Assembly: GCA_951812305.1 (NCBI GenBank) | Contig: CATOSB010000004.1 | Span: forward strand, 930,001 to 994,000 | Reading direction: 5' to 3' | DNA from: an uncultured Paracoccaceae bacterium | GTDB lineage: Bacteria > Pseudomonadota > Alphaproteobacteria > Rhodobacterales > Rhodobacteraceae | DNA: 64,000 bases | Shown here: in pieces, positions 8,942 to 17,683 of the stretch | Numbering within the stretch: position 1 is the stretch's first letter | How the letters are laid out: every line of letters begins with the position of its first letter | Translations under genes and position numbers: made by a program | Notes under the pieces: model-generated | The model's input: the letters and a program-made list of their open reading frames with translations, nothing else | Told to the model about the DNA's origin: nothing | Database searches by the model: none

Positions 8942-10325
8942 GAGCTATGCCCAAAAGTTGGTGACGGCTGTCATCAGGCGGCGATTTGAACTTGCTTGAT
9001 GCCGTCTTTGAACTCAACCCCCTGAATGACCTCGGGCAGACGGTTCGGCCCGGAGATTTTTCGCCACTTTTTCCTGGCCGAAATCATTAGCCTGAAGACC
9101 ATGGCGAGGGCGGTCTTGCGATTGAGGCAGCCTTTGGTTTTTCGGGTACGGTTTCTAACCGTGGCGAAGACGCTCTCGATCGGGTTTGTGGTCCTGATGT
9201 GCTTCCAGTGTTCGGCTGGGAAGTCATAGAAGGCCAGCAATTCTGCACGATCCTTGACCAGCTTGGCCACGGCCTTTTCGTATTTCACACCATAAGTTTC
9301 CACGAACAGATCGAAGGCCGCATTCGCTTCCTTCTTCGTCTCGGCCATCCAAATGTCTTGGAGATCCGACTTCGCCTTTTCATGCAGAGATTTAGGCATC
9401 GCCCCCAGCACATTGGAAGTTTTATGAACCCAGCATCGCTGCTCCCGTGTCTTGGGAAAGACATCGCGCAGCGCGGCCCAAAACCCCAGTGCGCCGTCGC
9501 CGACGGCCAATTCAGGCGGCACCGCAAGCCCACGCCTCTTCAGCCCCTTCAACAGGTCGCGCCAACTGTCGGCGTTCTCACGGAAGCCGTCTGCGATCGC
9601 CAGAACATCCTTCTGCCCATATTCATCCGCCCCAATAATCACCAACATACATTGACGATCGCCGTCCAGGCGCGGTGTGAAGTAGACCCCGTCGGCCCAG
9701 ATATAAACGTAGCGCTTGCCCTTCAGATCGCGCTTGCGCCAAGCTTCATATTCTTCCCACCACGCAGCCTTCAGGCGCGTAATGGTCGATGACGACAGCC
9801 CCTCGGCATCGGGGCCCAGAAGCGCTGCCAGCGCCTCGCTGAAATCCCCCGTCGAGATCCCCTTCAGATAAAGCCAGGGCAATAGCTCCTCGACGGACTT
9901 GGCCTTGCGCAAATACGGCGGAACCAGCGCCGAGCGGAACTTGATTTTGCTCCCGTCTTCATTCTGACCGCGATCCCGCACACGCGGAACCTGCACGGGA
10001 ACGGTGCCAATCCCGGTCATCATCTCGCGCTCGGGCAGAAAGCCGTGACGTACCAAACGCTGGCGGCCTTCTTCGTCCAGAAGGTGCATGTGCTCCGCGA
10101 TGAACGCGGCAACCTCGGCTTGAACCGCCGTCCTCAGAAGCTCCTTCGCACCCGCTTGAATGACCTCTGTCAGCGGATCAGGTGAAAATTGTGATGGTTG
10201 CTCGAATGGTAAGACTGTAGACTTGGCCATGGTGGCATATCCTTTCTCTTGGAGAATGACGGCGTGCTAACACCGCCATGATATGCCGCCCGCTTCAGGC
10301 CATCACCAACTTTCGGGCATAACTC
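8942..10325 (-). mobile_element. IS256-family insertion sequence
   Basis: 1384 bp. The ends are inverted repeats: GAGCTATGCCCAAAAGTTGG at the left and GAGTTATGCCCGAAAGTTGG on the other strand at the right. The flanks GAACCGGC (8934-8941) and GAACCGGG (10326-10333) are a target duplication with one mismatch, normal in length for IS256. Removing the element plus 8 bases restores the frame of the MFS transporter it split. Confidence 0.92.
8974..10230 (-). CDS. IS256-family (Mutator-type) transposase
   Basis: 418 residues, full length for the family. DDE residues are recognisable: the first Asp in YIWADGVYF, the second in AVGDGALGFWAAL, and the Glu in TTNPIESVFATVR followed by the conserved RTRKTKGC stretch. 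The N-terminal half has the DNA-binding PVQVPRVRDRG motif. No frameshift or stop interrupts it, so the element may still be active. It is the only IS256 copy in the window. Confidence 0.95.
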   Translation of the reverse strand: MAKSTVLPFEQPSQFSPDPLTEVIQAGAKELLRTAVQAEVAAFIAEHMHLLDEEGRQRLVRHGFLPEREMMTGIGTVPVQVPRVRDRGQNEDGSKIKFRSALVPPYLRKAKSVEELLPWLYLKGISTGDFSEALAALLGPDAEGLSSSTITRLKAAWWEEYEAWRKRDLKGKRYVYIWADGVYFTPRLDGDRQCMLVIIGADEYGQKDVLAIADGFRENADSWRDLLKGLKRRGLAVPPELAVGDGALGFWAALRDVFPKTREQRCWVHKTSNVLGAMPKSLHEKAKSDLQDIWMAETKKEANAAFDLFVETYGVKYEKAVAKLVKDRAELLAFYDFPAEHWKHIRTTNPIESVFATVRNRTRKTKGCLNRKTALAMVFRLMISARKKWRKISGPNRLPEVIQGVEFKDGIKQVQIAA

Positions 10326-11086
10326 GAACCGGGCCCTGCACCGCGATCATCGCAAGGCTCAGCACGGCGAAATAGCTGCCGATCTGTGCCACGCTCCAGT
10401 TTAGCCCCTGCACTGCATGAACCGGAAACGCCACGTAATAGAAACTGAAGCCAAGCATTACGAGGAAGTTCACTGCCATCAACGCCGGCATATTCGGCAG
10501 GGCCAGAATTGCGCCCAGACCGTCGGCCTTCGGGCATTTTACCTCGTAGGCAGGCTTATGTTCCTGCCCGTAAAGATCGCAAGGCGTTGGCTGTTCCAGT
10601 GCATTTGTAATTGTTTTCGGCGTAATTTCTGAAAGCCCGAACCGGATCAGCAACAGCGCAACTGCCGAGATCACGAAAGCGGCGATTACCGGCAGAACGG
10701 CCCCGAACAACGTCGCGCCCAGCAGACCAGCAAGCGCTGGTCCAAGGACAAAGCCAAGATTGCTCGACACCGCCATCTGCCCAAAATTCTTCGACCGGTC
10801 TTCTTCTGTGGTGATGTCCGCCAGATAGGCGTTGGAGACGGAAACATTTCCACCGGTCAGCCCATCCGCCGCGCGCGCCAGAAACAGGATCAAAAGTGGC
10901 AGGGTCAAGCCGAATTCGCCAATCCACCGGGAATCGACCGCCAACAGGTTCGTCGTCGGCAACGCAAATGCCACCAGAAACACGCCCCAGGACAAAAGCG
11001 TACCAAGCTGACTTAACAGCAAAACACGCCGTCGCCCCACCCTGTCGGACATGCGCCCCAAAATCGGCGCGCCGAAGAGTTGGAAG

Positions 11087-12688
11087 GTAACTCCCAAGCA
11101 CCCTGTCCGATAGGGTTGCGGGGTTTTGTTCCGTCAGAGCCGTGCGATGATCTGAGGTGGTGACAGGGTCAGGATTTCCAGGATGTTGAACCGGTGTTTT
11201 CTGGCCGTCGAGATGACGGACCTGATGTCGGCGAAGACCCGCGCGCCCTCGAGGGTGCGGAAGGTGCCCGAGATTTTCATGCGCAGCTTCATCATGCGCA
11301 GGTCCTGTTCGGCCTGATTGTTTGTGAATGGGACCGCGAAGTCGGCGATGAATCGCAAAACGTCATCGCGGTAGTCACGCAGGCGGAGGAGCAGGTTGTG
11401 GCCTGGCCGCCTGGCTTTTCGGCCGCGGGTGCCGGGGCTTTTGGCCAGCGGGGGCTGGCGTTCGTGGAAGGCGAGCCCCTTGGCGAGGATCGCCATGTAT
11501 CTGGTGACTATACCCTGGCGAACCAGTTCCGGGAGTTCGGTCTCGCCTTGATCCTGAGCCGCGCATCTGAGCTGATTGGCGCTATGAAGCACTGCGCTCA
11601 TCTCCGTCGCCCAAGGCTCTTTTTCGATCTCTTCGATGGCCTTGAGTTCGCGCAAGTGATGCGCCCCGCAGAGGGCGTGGGCGTCCACTCCGCTCATATG
11701 GGCGTAGTAGGGTTTCCAGTGATCATGAATGATCGTCCCGCCGGTCAGGAAGGTTGGAACAGCACCGCGTTTGGCGCTGATGCGGTAATGGGTGAAGGCG
11801 GTATCGCAGATCGTGTGCAGCCAGTGCAGCTTGCCGGCAACACGAAGTCCGGTCTCGTCCAGATGCCGAACGCCGCCTTCGGCAAGCCGGGCGAGAATGT
11901 GTTCAACCACGACACCCATCTTATTTGCCGCGCCGCGCGTCCAGTTGGTCACGCTGGCCGCGCACAAGCTGGTGGCCCCAAACAGGTCGCGCATAAGCTG
12001 GCAGACCCGATCCTCGGGTATCAGCTGCTGAACATTGCAATAGACCGCCACTGCCCGCATGCGCGTGCCATATTGCACATGCGCGGCCACGCCATCGGGA
12101 AAGCCAGCCGTCGTCGTGGCTCGACAATGGTCGCAACAATAAACCGCCGCCTGATGCTCGGTGACCTCCAGGCGTGGCGCAGGCAAGTCGAACACCTGAC
12201 GCTTCTCGATCCCTTTCACCATCTCCGCCGTCAGGGCGCTCTGACAGGCGCTGCAATGCGTCGCCTCATGCCGTTCGACAAAGTCGGGTGTTGACGTCTG
12301 GCGCAGGGTGTCGCCCCGGTGGCCAACTTGGCCGCCACTTTTCTTTCCGGATTTGCCACGCAGGCTGCGCGGGGCTGGCTTCTTCAGGCCATCACTTGAA
12401 GGGGGCTTGCTGCTATTGCTGCTGTTCTTGGCCAACTGTCGGCGCAGGTCCGTGATCTCTTCCGCCATGCTCGCCAACGCAGCTTCAAGCTCAGCGATCC
12501 GACGCAGAGCCGTGGCGAGAAGTTGTTCAAGGGCGGCAACCTGATCCATCCCACCACTGATTCAGAGAAATCAACCCGGCGCCACAGAATTCAGACAAGA
12601 AAGAAAAAAAAACACGCGCAAAATGGCAAATTCGACTCACCATAAAACTGACAATAACACTCAAACGTGGGGGGTGCTTGGGAGTTAC
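11087..12688 (-). mobile_element. IS66-family insertion sequence, copy A
   Basis: 1602 bp, with GTAACTCCCAAGCACCC as the terminal inverted repeat at both ends. Exact 8-base target duplication GTTGGAAG (11079-11086 and 12689-12696). It lies in the MFS gene near its 5' end. Compared with copies B and C the only length difference seen is one extra A in the A-run near 12610. It carries only the large transposase gene, without tnpA/tnpB, as in the single-gene IS66 subgroup. Confidence 0.95.
11134..12549 (-). CDS. IS66-family transposase (TnpC type), copy A
   Basis: 471 residues. The N-terminus is a coiled coil (residues ~5-42, LEQLLATALRRIAELEAAL) followed by the Asn/Ser block NSSNSSKPPSSDGLKKP typical of IS66 transposases, a zinc-finger-like cysteine cluster (CSACQ, CCDHC), and the catalytic core with Asp in VRHLDETGLRV, Asp in IIHDHWKPYY, and Glu in NNQAEQDLRMMK. 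The ORF is intact. A 366-codon open frame on the other strand is a shadow of this gene and repeats in all three copies. Confidence 0.95.
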   Translation of the reverse strand: MDQVAALEQLLATALRRIAELEAALASMAEEITDLRRQLAKNSSNSSKPPSSDGLKKPAPRSLRGKSGKKSGGQVGHRGDTLRQTSTPDFVERHEATHCSACQSALTAEMVKGIEKRQVFDLPAPRLEVTEHQAAVYCCDHCRATTTAGFPDGVAAHVQYGTRMRAVAVYCNVQQLIPEDRVCQLMRDLFGATSLCAASVTNWTRGAANKMGVVVEHILARLAEGGVRHLDETGLRVAGKLHWLHTICDTAFTHYRISAKRGAVPTFLTGGTIIHDHWKPYYAHMSGVDAHALCGAHHLRELKAIEEIEKEPWATEMSAVLHSANQLRCAAQDQGETELPELVRQGIVTRYMAILAKGLAFHERQPPLAKSPGTRGRKARRPGHNLLLRLRDYRDDVLRFIADFAVPFTNNQAEQDLRMMKLRMKISGTFRTLEGARVFADIRSVISTARKHRFNILEILTLSPPQIIARL

Positions 12689-12997
12689 GTTGGAAGAAAG
12701 AATAGGTCGCAGCAAGGATGCCATAGATCACCGCATTGCCGCCCCAATCGGTGACAAGGACAACCAGAAACGGCGTGACGATGGAAAACCCAAGCGTACC
12801 GACAAAATTCACCGCCAGCAGCGGTGCGATTGACGGTCGAGTTTGTGAAATGTTGTCGATGATAGTCACCTGCTTTGAGTGGCGCGGCCGTACAGGCGGA
12901 TGTTAGATGGCGCATGCACCCGCTGGCAACCATACCGACGTGAAACAGACAGCCAATTTCACTTGATCCCGGCCCCACAACGCGCCACCCTGAACCC

Positions 12998-13777
12998 ATG
13001 AAAATCGCTACTTTCAATATCAACGGAATCAAGGCCCGTGCGCAGGCATTGCCTGAATGGCTCGACGAGGCACAGCCTGATGTCGTGCTGTTGCAGGAAA
13101 TCAAGTCCATTGACGAAAACTTCCCCCGCGAGATATTTGAAGAGCGGGGCTATAACGTTGAAACACATGGACAAAAAAGCTTCAACGGCGTCGCGATACT
13201 GTCGAAGTTTCCGTTGGAAGATGTGACCCGTGGTCTGCCCGGTGACGACAGTGACGAACAGGCGCGCTGGATCGAGGCAACTGTTGTGAACGACAAAGCA
13301 ATCCGTGTATGCGGGCTTTATTTGCCGAATGGCAATCCCGTCCCCGGGCCGAAATACGACTATAAACTTGCCTGGATGGCGCGCTTGAAGAAACGCGCGC
13401 AAGACCTTCTGAACACAGAAGAACCTGCACTGATGGCAGGTGACTACAACGTCATTCCGCAGCCAGAGGATGCAGCCCGCCCAGAGGCCTGGACGGAAGA
13501 CGCCCTGCACCGCCCGGAGACTCGCGAAGCGTACCAGGAAATCCTCAATCTCGGCTTTACCGAAGCCTTCCGCGCCCGCACACGCGCGCCGGGGCATTAT
13601 TCGTTCTGGGATTATCAGGCCGGTGCCTGGCAACGAAATGACGGCATCCGGATTGATCACTTCCTGTTGACCCCGCAATGCGCCGATCTTCTGTCGGATT
13701 GTCAGATCGACAGCCACATCCGCGACCGGGAAAAACCGTCAGATCACGTCCCTGTCTGGGTGGAGCTTGATGCCTGA
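12998..13777 (+). CDS. xthA: Exodeoxyribonuclease III
   Basis: AP endonuclease and 3'-5' exonuclease for base-excision repair. 259 residues, the normal length. Motifs of the exonuclease-endonuclease-phosphatase fold are present: MKIATFNINGIKAR at the start, VVLLQEIKS with the metal-binding Glu near residue 34, GLYLPNGNP near 109, MAGDYNVIPQ with catalytic Asp and Asn near 150, RIDHFLLT near 222, and SDHVPVWVEL at the end. The next gene begins inside its last codons, an 8-base overlap. In related genomes it follows an erpA-like gene directly; here 6.2 kb separates them. Confidence 0.95.
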   Translation: MKIATFNINGIKARAQALPEWLDEAQPDVVLLQEIKSIDENFPREIFEERGYNVETHGQKSFNGVAILSKFPLEDVTRGLPGDDSDEQARWIEATVVNDKAIRVCGLYLPNGNPVPGPKYDYKLAWMARLKKRAQDLLNTEEPALMAGDYNVIPQPEDAARPEAWTEDALHRPETREAYQEILNLGFTEAFRARTRAPGHYSFWDYQAGAWQRNDGIRIDHFLLTPQCADLLSDCQIDSHIRDREKPSDHVPVWVELDA

Positions 13778-14527
13778 AGCGCAGGCCATACCTGCCCACG
13801 GCGCACCGGAATTCCGCGCTGTTGAAATCAAAATGTTCCGCCGCGCGCTTCGTCTTGGCTGGTCAGACCTAGTCAGCGCGCCAGTCTATGCGCTTGTTTT
13901 CGCGGGCGCCACTGTTCTCGCCGGTTGGGTCATGATCTGGATCATTCAGATCACAGGGCAAAGCTATTGGCTGGTCATTGCCGCCCTTGGGTTCCCACTT
14001 GTCGGACCGCTTGCCGCAGTGGCGTTTTACGAAGTCAGTCGCCGGCGCGAACTGGGTCAGAACTTGAACTGGCGCGACATAACAGCAGTCGTCATCCAGC
14101 AATCACGCCGACAGTTACCCTCACTTTGCGTAATCATAACAGTCATTCTGCTATTTTGGTTCTTTCTCGCACACATGATTTTCGCGTTGTTCATGGGACA
14201 CGTGACCATGACAAATGTCTCCACTTCAGCAGATGTCTATTTGTCCGCTCAGGGCCTGAAAATGCTAGGATTTGGGTCTGCCGTCGGGTTGGGATTTGCA
14301 ACGCTTCTATACATGGTAACTATGCTATCCATGCCGATGTTGCTGGATCGAGATGTCGATTTCATGACCGCGACGATCAAAAGCTTCGCTTATGTACAGG
14401 CGTACCCGATCCAGATGTTTGGCTGGGCAATCTTCATTGCCGTACTGACATTCGTGGCGCTGATCCCGGCGTTTCTGGGGCTTCTGGTCGTGCTGCCGCT
14501 ATTGGGTCATGCAAGCTGGCACTTATA

Positions 14528-15692
14528 CCAAGGGTTATTCAATCTGACCGACTTTCGCCCAGTTGCGGCTTGCGATGGATGTGATGGTTTGCGGTCTTGC
14601 GATGAGGTTGTTCCAGGCCTCGCACCCCGCGTCGAGAATCGCGTCATATGTGTCGAACGTCCGGTTTGCGAGCCATGTCTGGCGGAGATATTGCCAAATG
14701 TTTTCGGTTGGATTCAGCTCTGGTGATTTGGGCGGCAGAAACATGAGCGACAGGTTTTGCGGGATTTCCAGAGCGGATGTCGTGTGCCAGCCGGCTTGGT
14801 CCATGAGGATGACGGCGTGGGCGCCATCGGAGACAATTTTGCTGATTTCTTCCAGGTGGCGCTGCATCGCATAGGTGTCGGCTGCTGGCATCATGATCGC
14901 CGCGCCGGTGCCGCGTTCGGGGCAGATGGCGCCAAAAAGATACGCATTTTGGTAACGCTGATCGGCGGGCTGGCGGGGCCGTGTGCCCTTGCGTGCCCAC
15001 TGGCGGACGCGGGTGTTCTTCTGACCGAGACGCATCTCGTCCTGGAACCAGATTTCGACGGGTTTGTCCGGCGGCACCCCCTGAAGCGTCTCCTTCAGAT
15101 TGTCGCCGAAGTTTTTTTGAAATCCTCAATGACCTGCACGTCCTGCCCCGGGTGCTGAGGGCGTGCGCTGATGTGGGAAAAGCCCAGATTGTGCAGAATC
15201 TGCCCCACATGGCGCTCGTGATAGTCGACGCCAAAACGCGCCTTGATCACATTCTTCAAATCGACCCGCCGCCAGCGGACGACACCGTCCTTTTCAGGAT
15301 CAGGACCGGTCTCGACAAGAGCCGCCAGTTCATCCAGTTGCGCATTGTCAAGGCGGGATCGCGAGCCTCCTCGCTGCCGATCCAGCAGCCCCGCTGGACC
15401 ATCAGCGTTGAAACGGAGCACCCAGTCCCTGAGCGTTTGCCGGTCCATCCCGCCAATGCGGGCCGCAGCCCCACGCGACATGCCATCGGCGATAGCGGCA
15501 AGCGACAAAAGCCGTCGGCTCTGCCGGGCATCAGAACTCTCTGCGGCAAGCTTGCGCAGATCATTGGCGGTAAAATCGGCTCGCATCGGTATCCTGGCTG
15601 GCATCGGTGGTCTCCTTTGCCAATCTTGAATCACCTCAGCACCTCAGGCGGTACCCAAAATCCATAGCTGAGTCATTTTGAAGCACCCTTGG
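14528..15692 (-). mobile_element. IS630-family insertion sequence
   Basis: 1165 bp between TA dinucleotides, the family target. The ends share CCAAGGGT and then TTCAA..TGAC in inverted orientation. The left flank ends CACTTATA and the right flank starts TATTATACG; a simple TA duplication would shift the DUF2189 frame, while removing two further bases restores a compact stop. The exact right edge is therefore uncertain by two to five bases. Confidence 0.85.
14535..15604 (-). CDS. IS630-family transposase, two frames joined by a -1 shift
   Basis: The first frame (15604-15095) encodes the helix-turn-helix part: ADGMSRGAAARIGGMDRQTLRDWV then the winged part KARFGVDYHERHVGQILHNLGFS. The second frame (open to 14535) encodes the DDE catalytic part: EIWFQDEMRLGQ (first Asp), VILMDQAGWHT (second Asp), and LPPKSPELNPTENIWQYLR (Glu). 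The frames meet at a run of seven A (15112-15118 on the complement). Re-reading one A there continues as NFGDNLKETLQ, in frame with the second part. This is the pattern of programmed -1 frameshifting known in IS630 relatives, so the transposase may be functional. Confidence 0.88.
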
Positions 15693-15723
15693 TATTATAC
15701 GATCAACTCGCCGTTTCCGAAAG

Positions 15724-17544
15724 CTAGGCCGCCTCTTCTTCTGCCATCTGACGATGCCAAAGCGCGGCATAGCGGCCCTCTCGTGTCAAAAGGCTATCGT
15801 GATCGCCCTCTTCAGCGATTTTGCCGTCCTGAAGAACCACAATTCTGTCGGCATGGACAATCGTCGACAAACGGTGCGCGATGGTGATCACCGTGCGCCC
15901 CTCACCCATTTCGCGCAGCTCATGCTGAATCTCAGCTTCAGTTTCCGTGTCGAGCGCAGAGGTCGCCTCGTCCAACAAAAGGATCGGTGGGTTCTTTAAC
16001 AAGGTTCGCGCGATGCCAACCCGCTGCTTCTCGCCACCGGAAAGCTTCAGCCCGCGTTCTCCAACGGTGGTCTGATAGGCATCCGGCAGGCTCACAATGA
16101 AGTCATGGATCTTTGCTGCCTTCGCTGCCGCTTCAATCTCGGCGCGCGTTGCTTCGGGATTGCCATAAGCGATGTTGTAGAAAATCGTGTCGTTGAACAG
16201 AACGGTATCCTGCGGCACAACGCCAATCTGCGAATGCAAGCTGACTTGCGTGACATCGCGGATGTCCTGACCATCAATCAGAAACGCGCCATCATTCACA
16301 TCGTAAAACCGGAACAACAGCCGCCCGATGGTGGATTTTCCGGAACCCGAGGGGCCGACAATCGCCACAGTTTGCCCTGCAGGAACCGTTAGCGAAACGC
16401 CCTTTAGTATCGGACGCTCCGGCTCGTATCCAAAGTGCAGATCGCGCAGTTCGACCTCTCCGCCGTTAACAATTAACGCCGCTGCATCCGGTTTGTCGGC
16501 AACTTCCGGCGGTTGATCGAGAAGATCGAACATCTCGCCCATATCAACCAGCGACTGACGGATTTCGCGATAAACCGTGCCAAGAAAGTTAAGCGGCATG
16601 GTGATCTGGATCATGTAGGCGTTGACCATGACAAAATCACCGACTGTCAGCACATCCTGCTGCACACCGATTGCGGCCATCACCATCACGATAACCAGCC
16701 CGGATGTGATCAGAAAGCTCTGGCCAAAATTAAGAAAAGCCAGAGAATACGACGTCCGCAGCGCGGCATTTTCATAAAGCGCCATTGCGCCATCGTACCG
16801 ATCAGCCTCACGCGCCTCTGCGCCAAAATATTTGACGGTTTCGAAATTCAGAAGGCTGTCGATGGCCTTCTGGTTGGCGTCGGTATCCTGATCGTTCATT
16901 TCCTTGCGGATCTGCACGCGCCATTCGGTGACCTTGAACGTGAACCAGATATAGATGCCGATCGTCACGACGACGACCACCAGATACCAGATGTCAAAAA
17001 CAACGGCGAGAATGACGGCAATCATCAGAAGTTCAAGGATCAGCGGGCCGATCGAAAACAACAGGAACCGTAAGAGGAACTCGACGCCCTTCACCCCGCG
17101 TTCAATGATGCGCGAAAGGCCACCTGTCTTGCGCGTGATGTGATAGCGCATCGAAAGACGATGGATATGCTGGAAAGTTTCCAGCGCCAATGCCCGCAAG
17201 GCCCGCTGCCCGACCTTGGCGAATATCACGTCGCGAAGTTGCTGAAACCCGACCGTCATCAACCGGGCCACGCCGTAGGCAATGGTCAACCCAACTGCAC
17301 CGACGGCCATCAGAAACGTGGCGGAGGCCTCTTGCGTCAACGCGTCAACCGCCGCCTTGTAAAAGAACGGCGTTCCCACGGCCACAAGTTTTGCGATGAA
17401 CAGGGCCAGCAGCGCCCAGACAACGCGATACTTCACCCAGGCCTGATCTTTTGGCCAAAGATAGGGCACGACGCGGCGGATCGTTCGCCACCCGCTTTTG
17501 CGCGCGTCTTGCGCGGCATTGGCGATTTCGGATTGGTCGGCCAT
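15724..17544 (-). CDS. Atm1/HMT-type ABC exporter (membrane and ATPase domains fused)
   Basis: 606 residues. Six membrane segments occupy residues ~35-330 and the nucleotide-binding domain the last ~250. Walker A is GPSGSGKSTIGRL near residue 395, the ABC signature LSGGEKQR near 500, Walker B ILLLDEATSALD, and the H-loop ITIAHRLST. The N-terminal SGWRTIRRVVPYLWP and the ARALAL..FQHIHRLSMRYHITRKTGGLSR segment are typical of the Atm1 subfamily, which exports glutathione-linked sulfur or metal compounds and is linked to Fe-S and heavy-metal homeostasis. Substrate is inferred from subfamily only. Its stop codon overlaps the rebuilt stop of the DUF2189 gene on the other strand. Confidence 0.92.
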   Translation of the reverse strand: MADQSEIANAAQDARKSGWRTIRRVVPYLWPKDQAWVKYRVVWALLALFIAKLVAVGTPFFYKAAVDALTQEASATFLMAVGAVGLTIAYGVARLMTVGFQQLRDVIFAKVGQRALRALALETFQHIHRLSMRYHITRKTGGLSRIIERGVKGVEFLLRFLLFSIGPLILELLMIAVILAVVFDIWYLVVVVVTIGIYIWFTFKVTEWRVQIRKEMNDQDTDANQKAIDSLLNFETVKYFGAEAREADRYDGAMALYENAALRTSYSLAFLNFGQSFLITSGLVIVMVMAAIGVQQDVLTVGDFVMVNAYMIQITMPLNFLGTVYREIRQSLVDMGEMFDLLDQPPEVADKPDAAALIVNGGEVELRDLHFGYEPERPILKGVSLTVPAGQTVAIVGPSGSGKSTIGRLLFRFYDVNDGAFLIDGQDIRDVTQVSLHSQIGVVPQDTVLFNDTIFYNIAYGNPEATRAEIEAAAKAAKIHDFIVSLPDAYQTTVGERGLKLSGGEKQRVGIARTLLKNPPILLLDEATSALDTETEAEIQHELREMGEGRTVITIAHRLSTIVHADRIVVLQDGKIAEEGDHDSLLTREGRYAALWHRQMAEEEAA

Positions 17545-17683
17545 CTGCTCTGTCCCTTGCCCTGACCCACTTACCTAGGTCCACCGGCGACACTACGCCA
17601 CCCCCAGACGCAAACTAATTGGGTTTACTAGAGATCGCGCAAGCGCCAATAAGCCCCACACATCACGAAATAAGAGGCGTTCG

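Larger units (their letters stand above)
8569..12869 (-). pseudogene. MFS transporter gene split in three by two insertion sequences
   Basis: Three minus-strand pieces, 12869-12689, 11086-10326 and 8941-8569, join into one frame of about 432 codons if IS66-A and IS256 and one copy of each target duplication are removed; the sum divides by three. The joined protein starts MTIIDNISQTRPSIAPLLAV, has the MFS signature GRMSDRVGRRRVLLLSQ between membrane segments 2 and 3, a long loop rich in Lys and Glu in the middle, and ends ALLAGSYRAP. This is a 12-segment drug:proton antiporter type (TetA/DHA1-like); the substrate is unknown. The IS256 copy sits after codon QGPV and the IS66 copy after TYSFFQ. 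With both IS present no functional transporter can be made. Confidence 0.88.
13770..15727 (+). pseudogene. DUF2189 membrane protein, cut near its C-terminus by IS630
   Basis: The intact part (13770-14527, ~252 residues) has at least five hydrophobic segments, for example AVYALVFAGATVLAGW, LPSLCVIITVILLFWF, AVGLGFATLLYMV and LIPAFLGLLVVLPLLG, plus the conserved LGHASWHLY end of the DUF2189 family. Function unknown; it is cotranslated with xthA through an 8-base overlap. The IS630 element enters right after HLY. Downstream of the IS the bases read TAC GAT CAA CTC GCC GTT TCC GAA AGC TAG, so the original C-terminus was probably HLYDQLAVSES. The current ORF reads ~60 foreign residues into the IS instead. 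Since only about eight native residues are lost, the product might still fold. Confidence 0.75.

Noticed and set aside
11194..12294. A 366-codon open frame opposite the IS66 transposase, repeated at 29128-30228 and 55761-56861
   Set aside because: It is the complement of the transposase coding region, has no family features and is identical in each copy only because the IS is.
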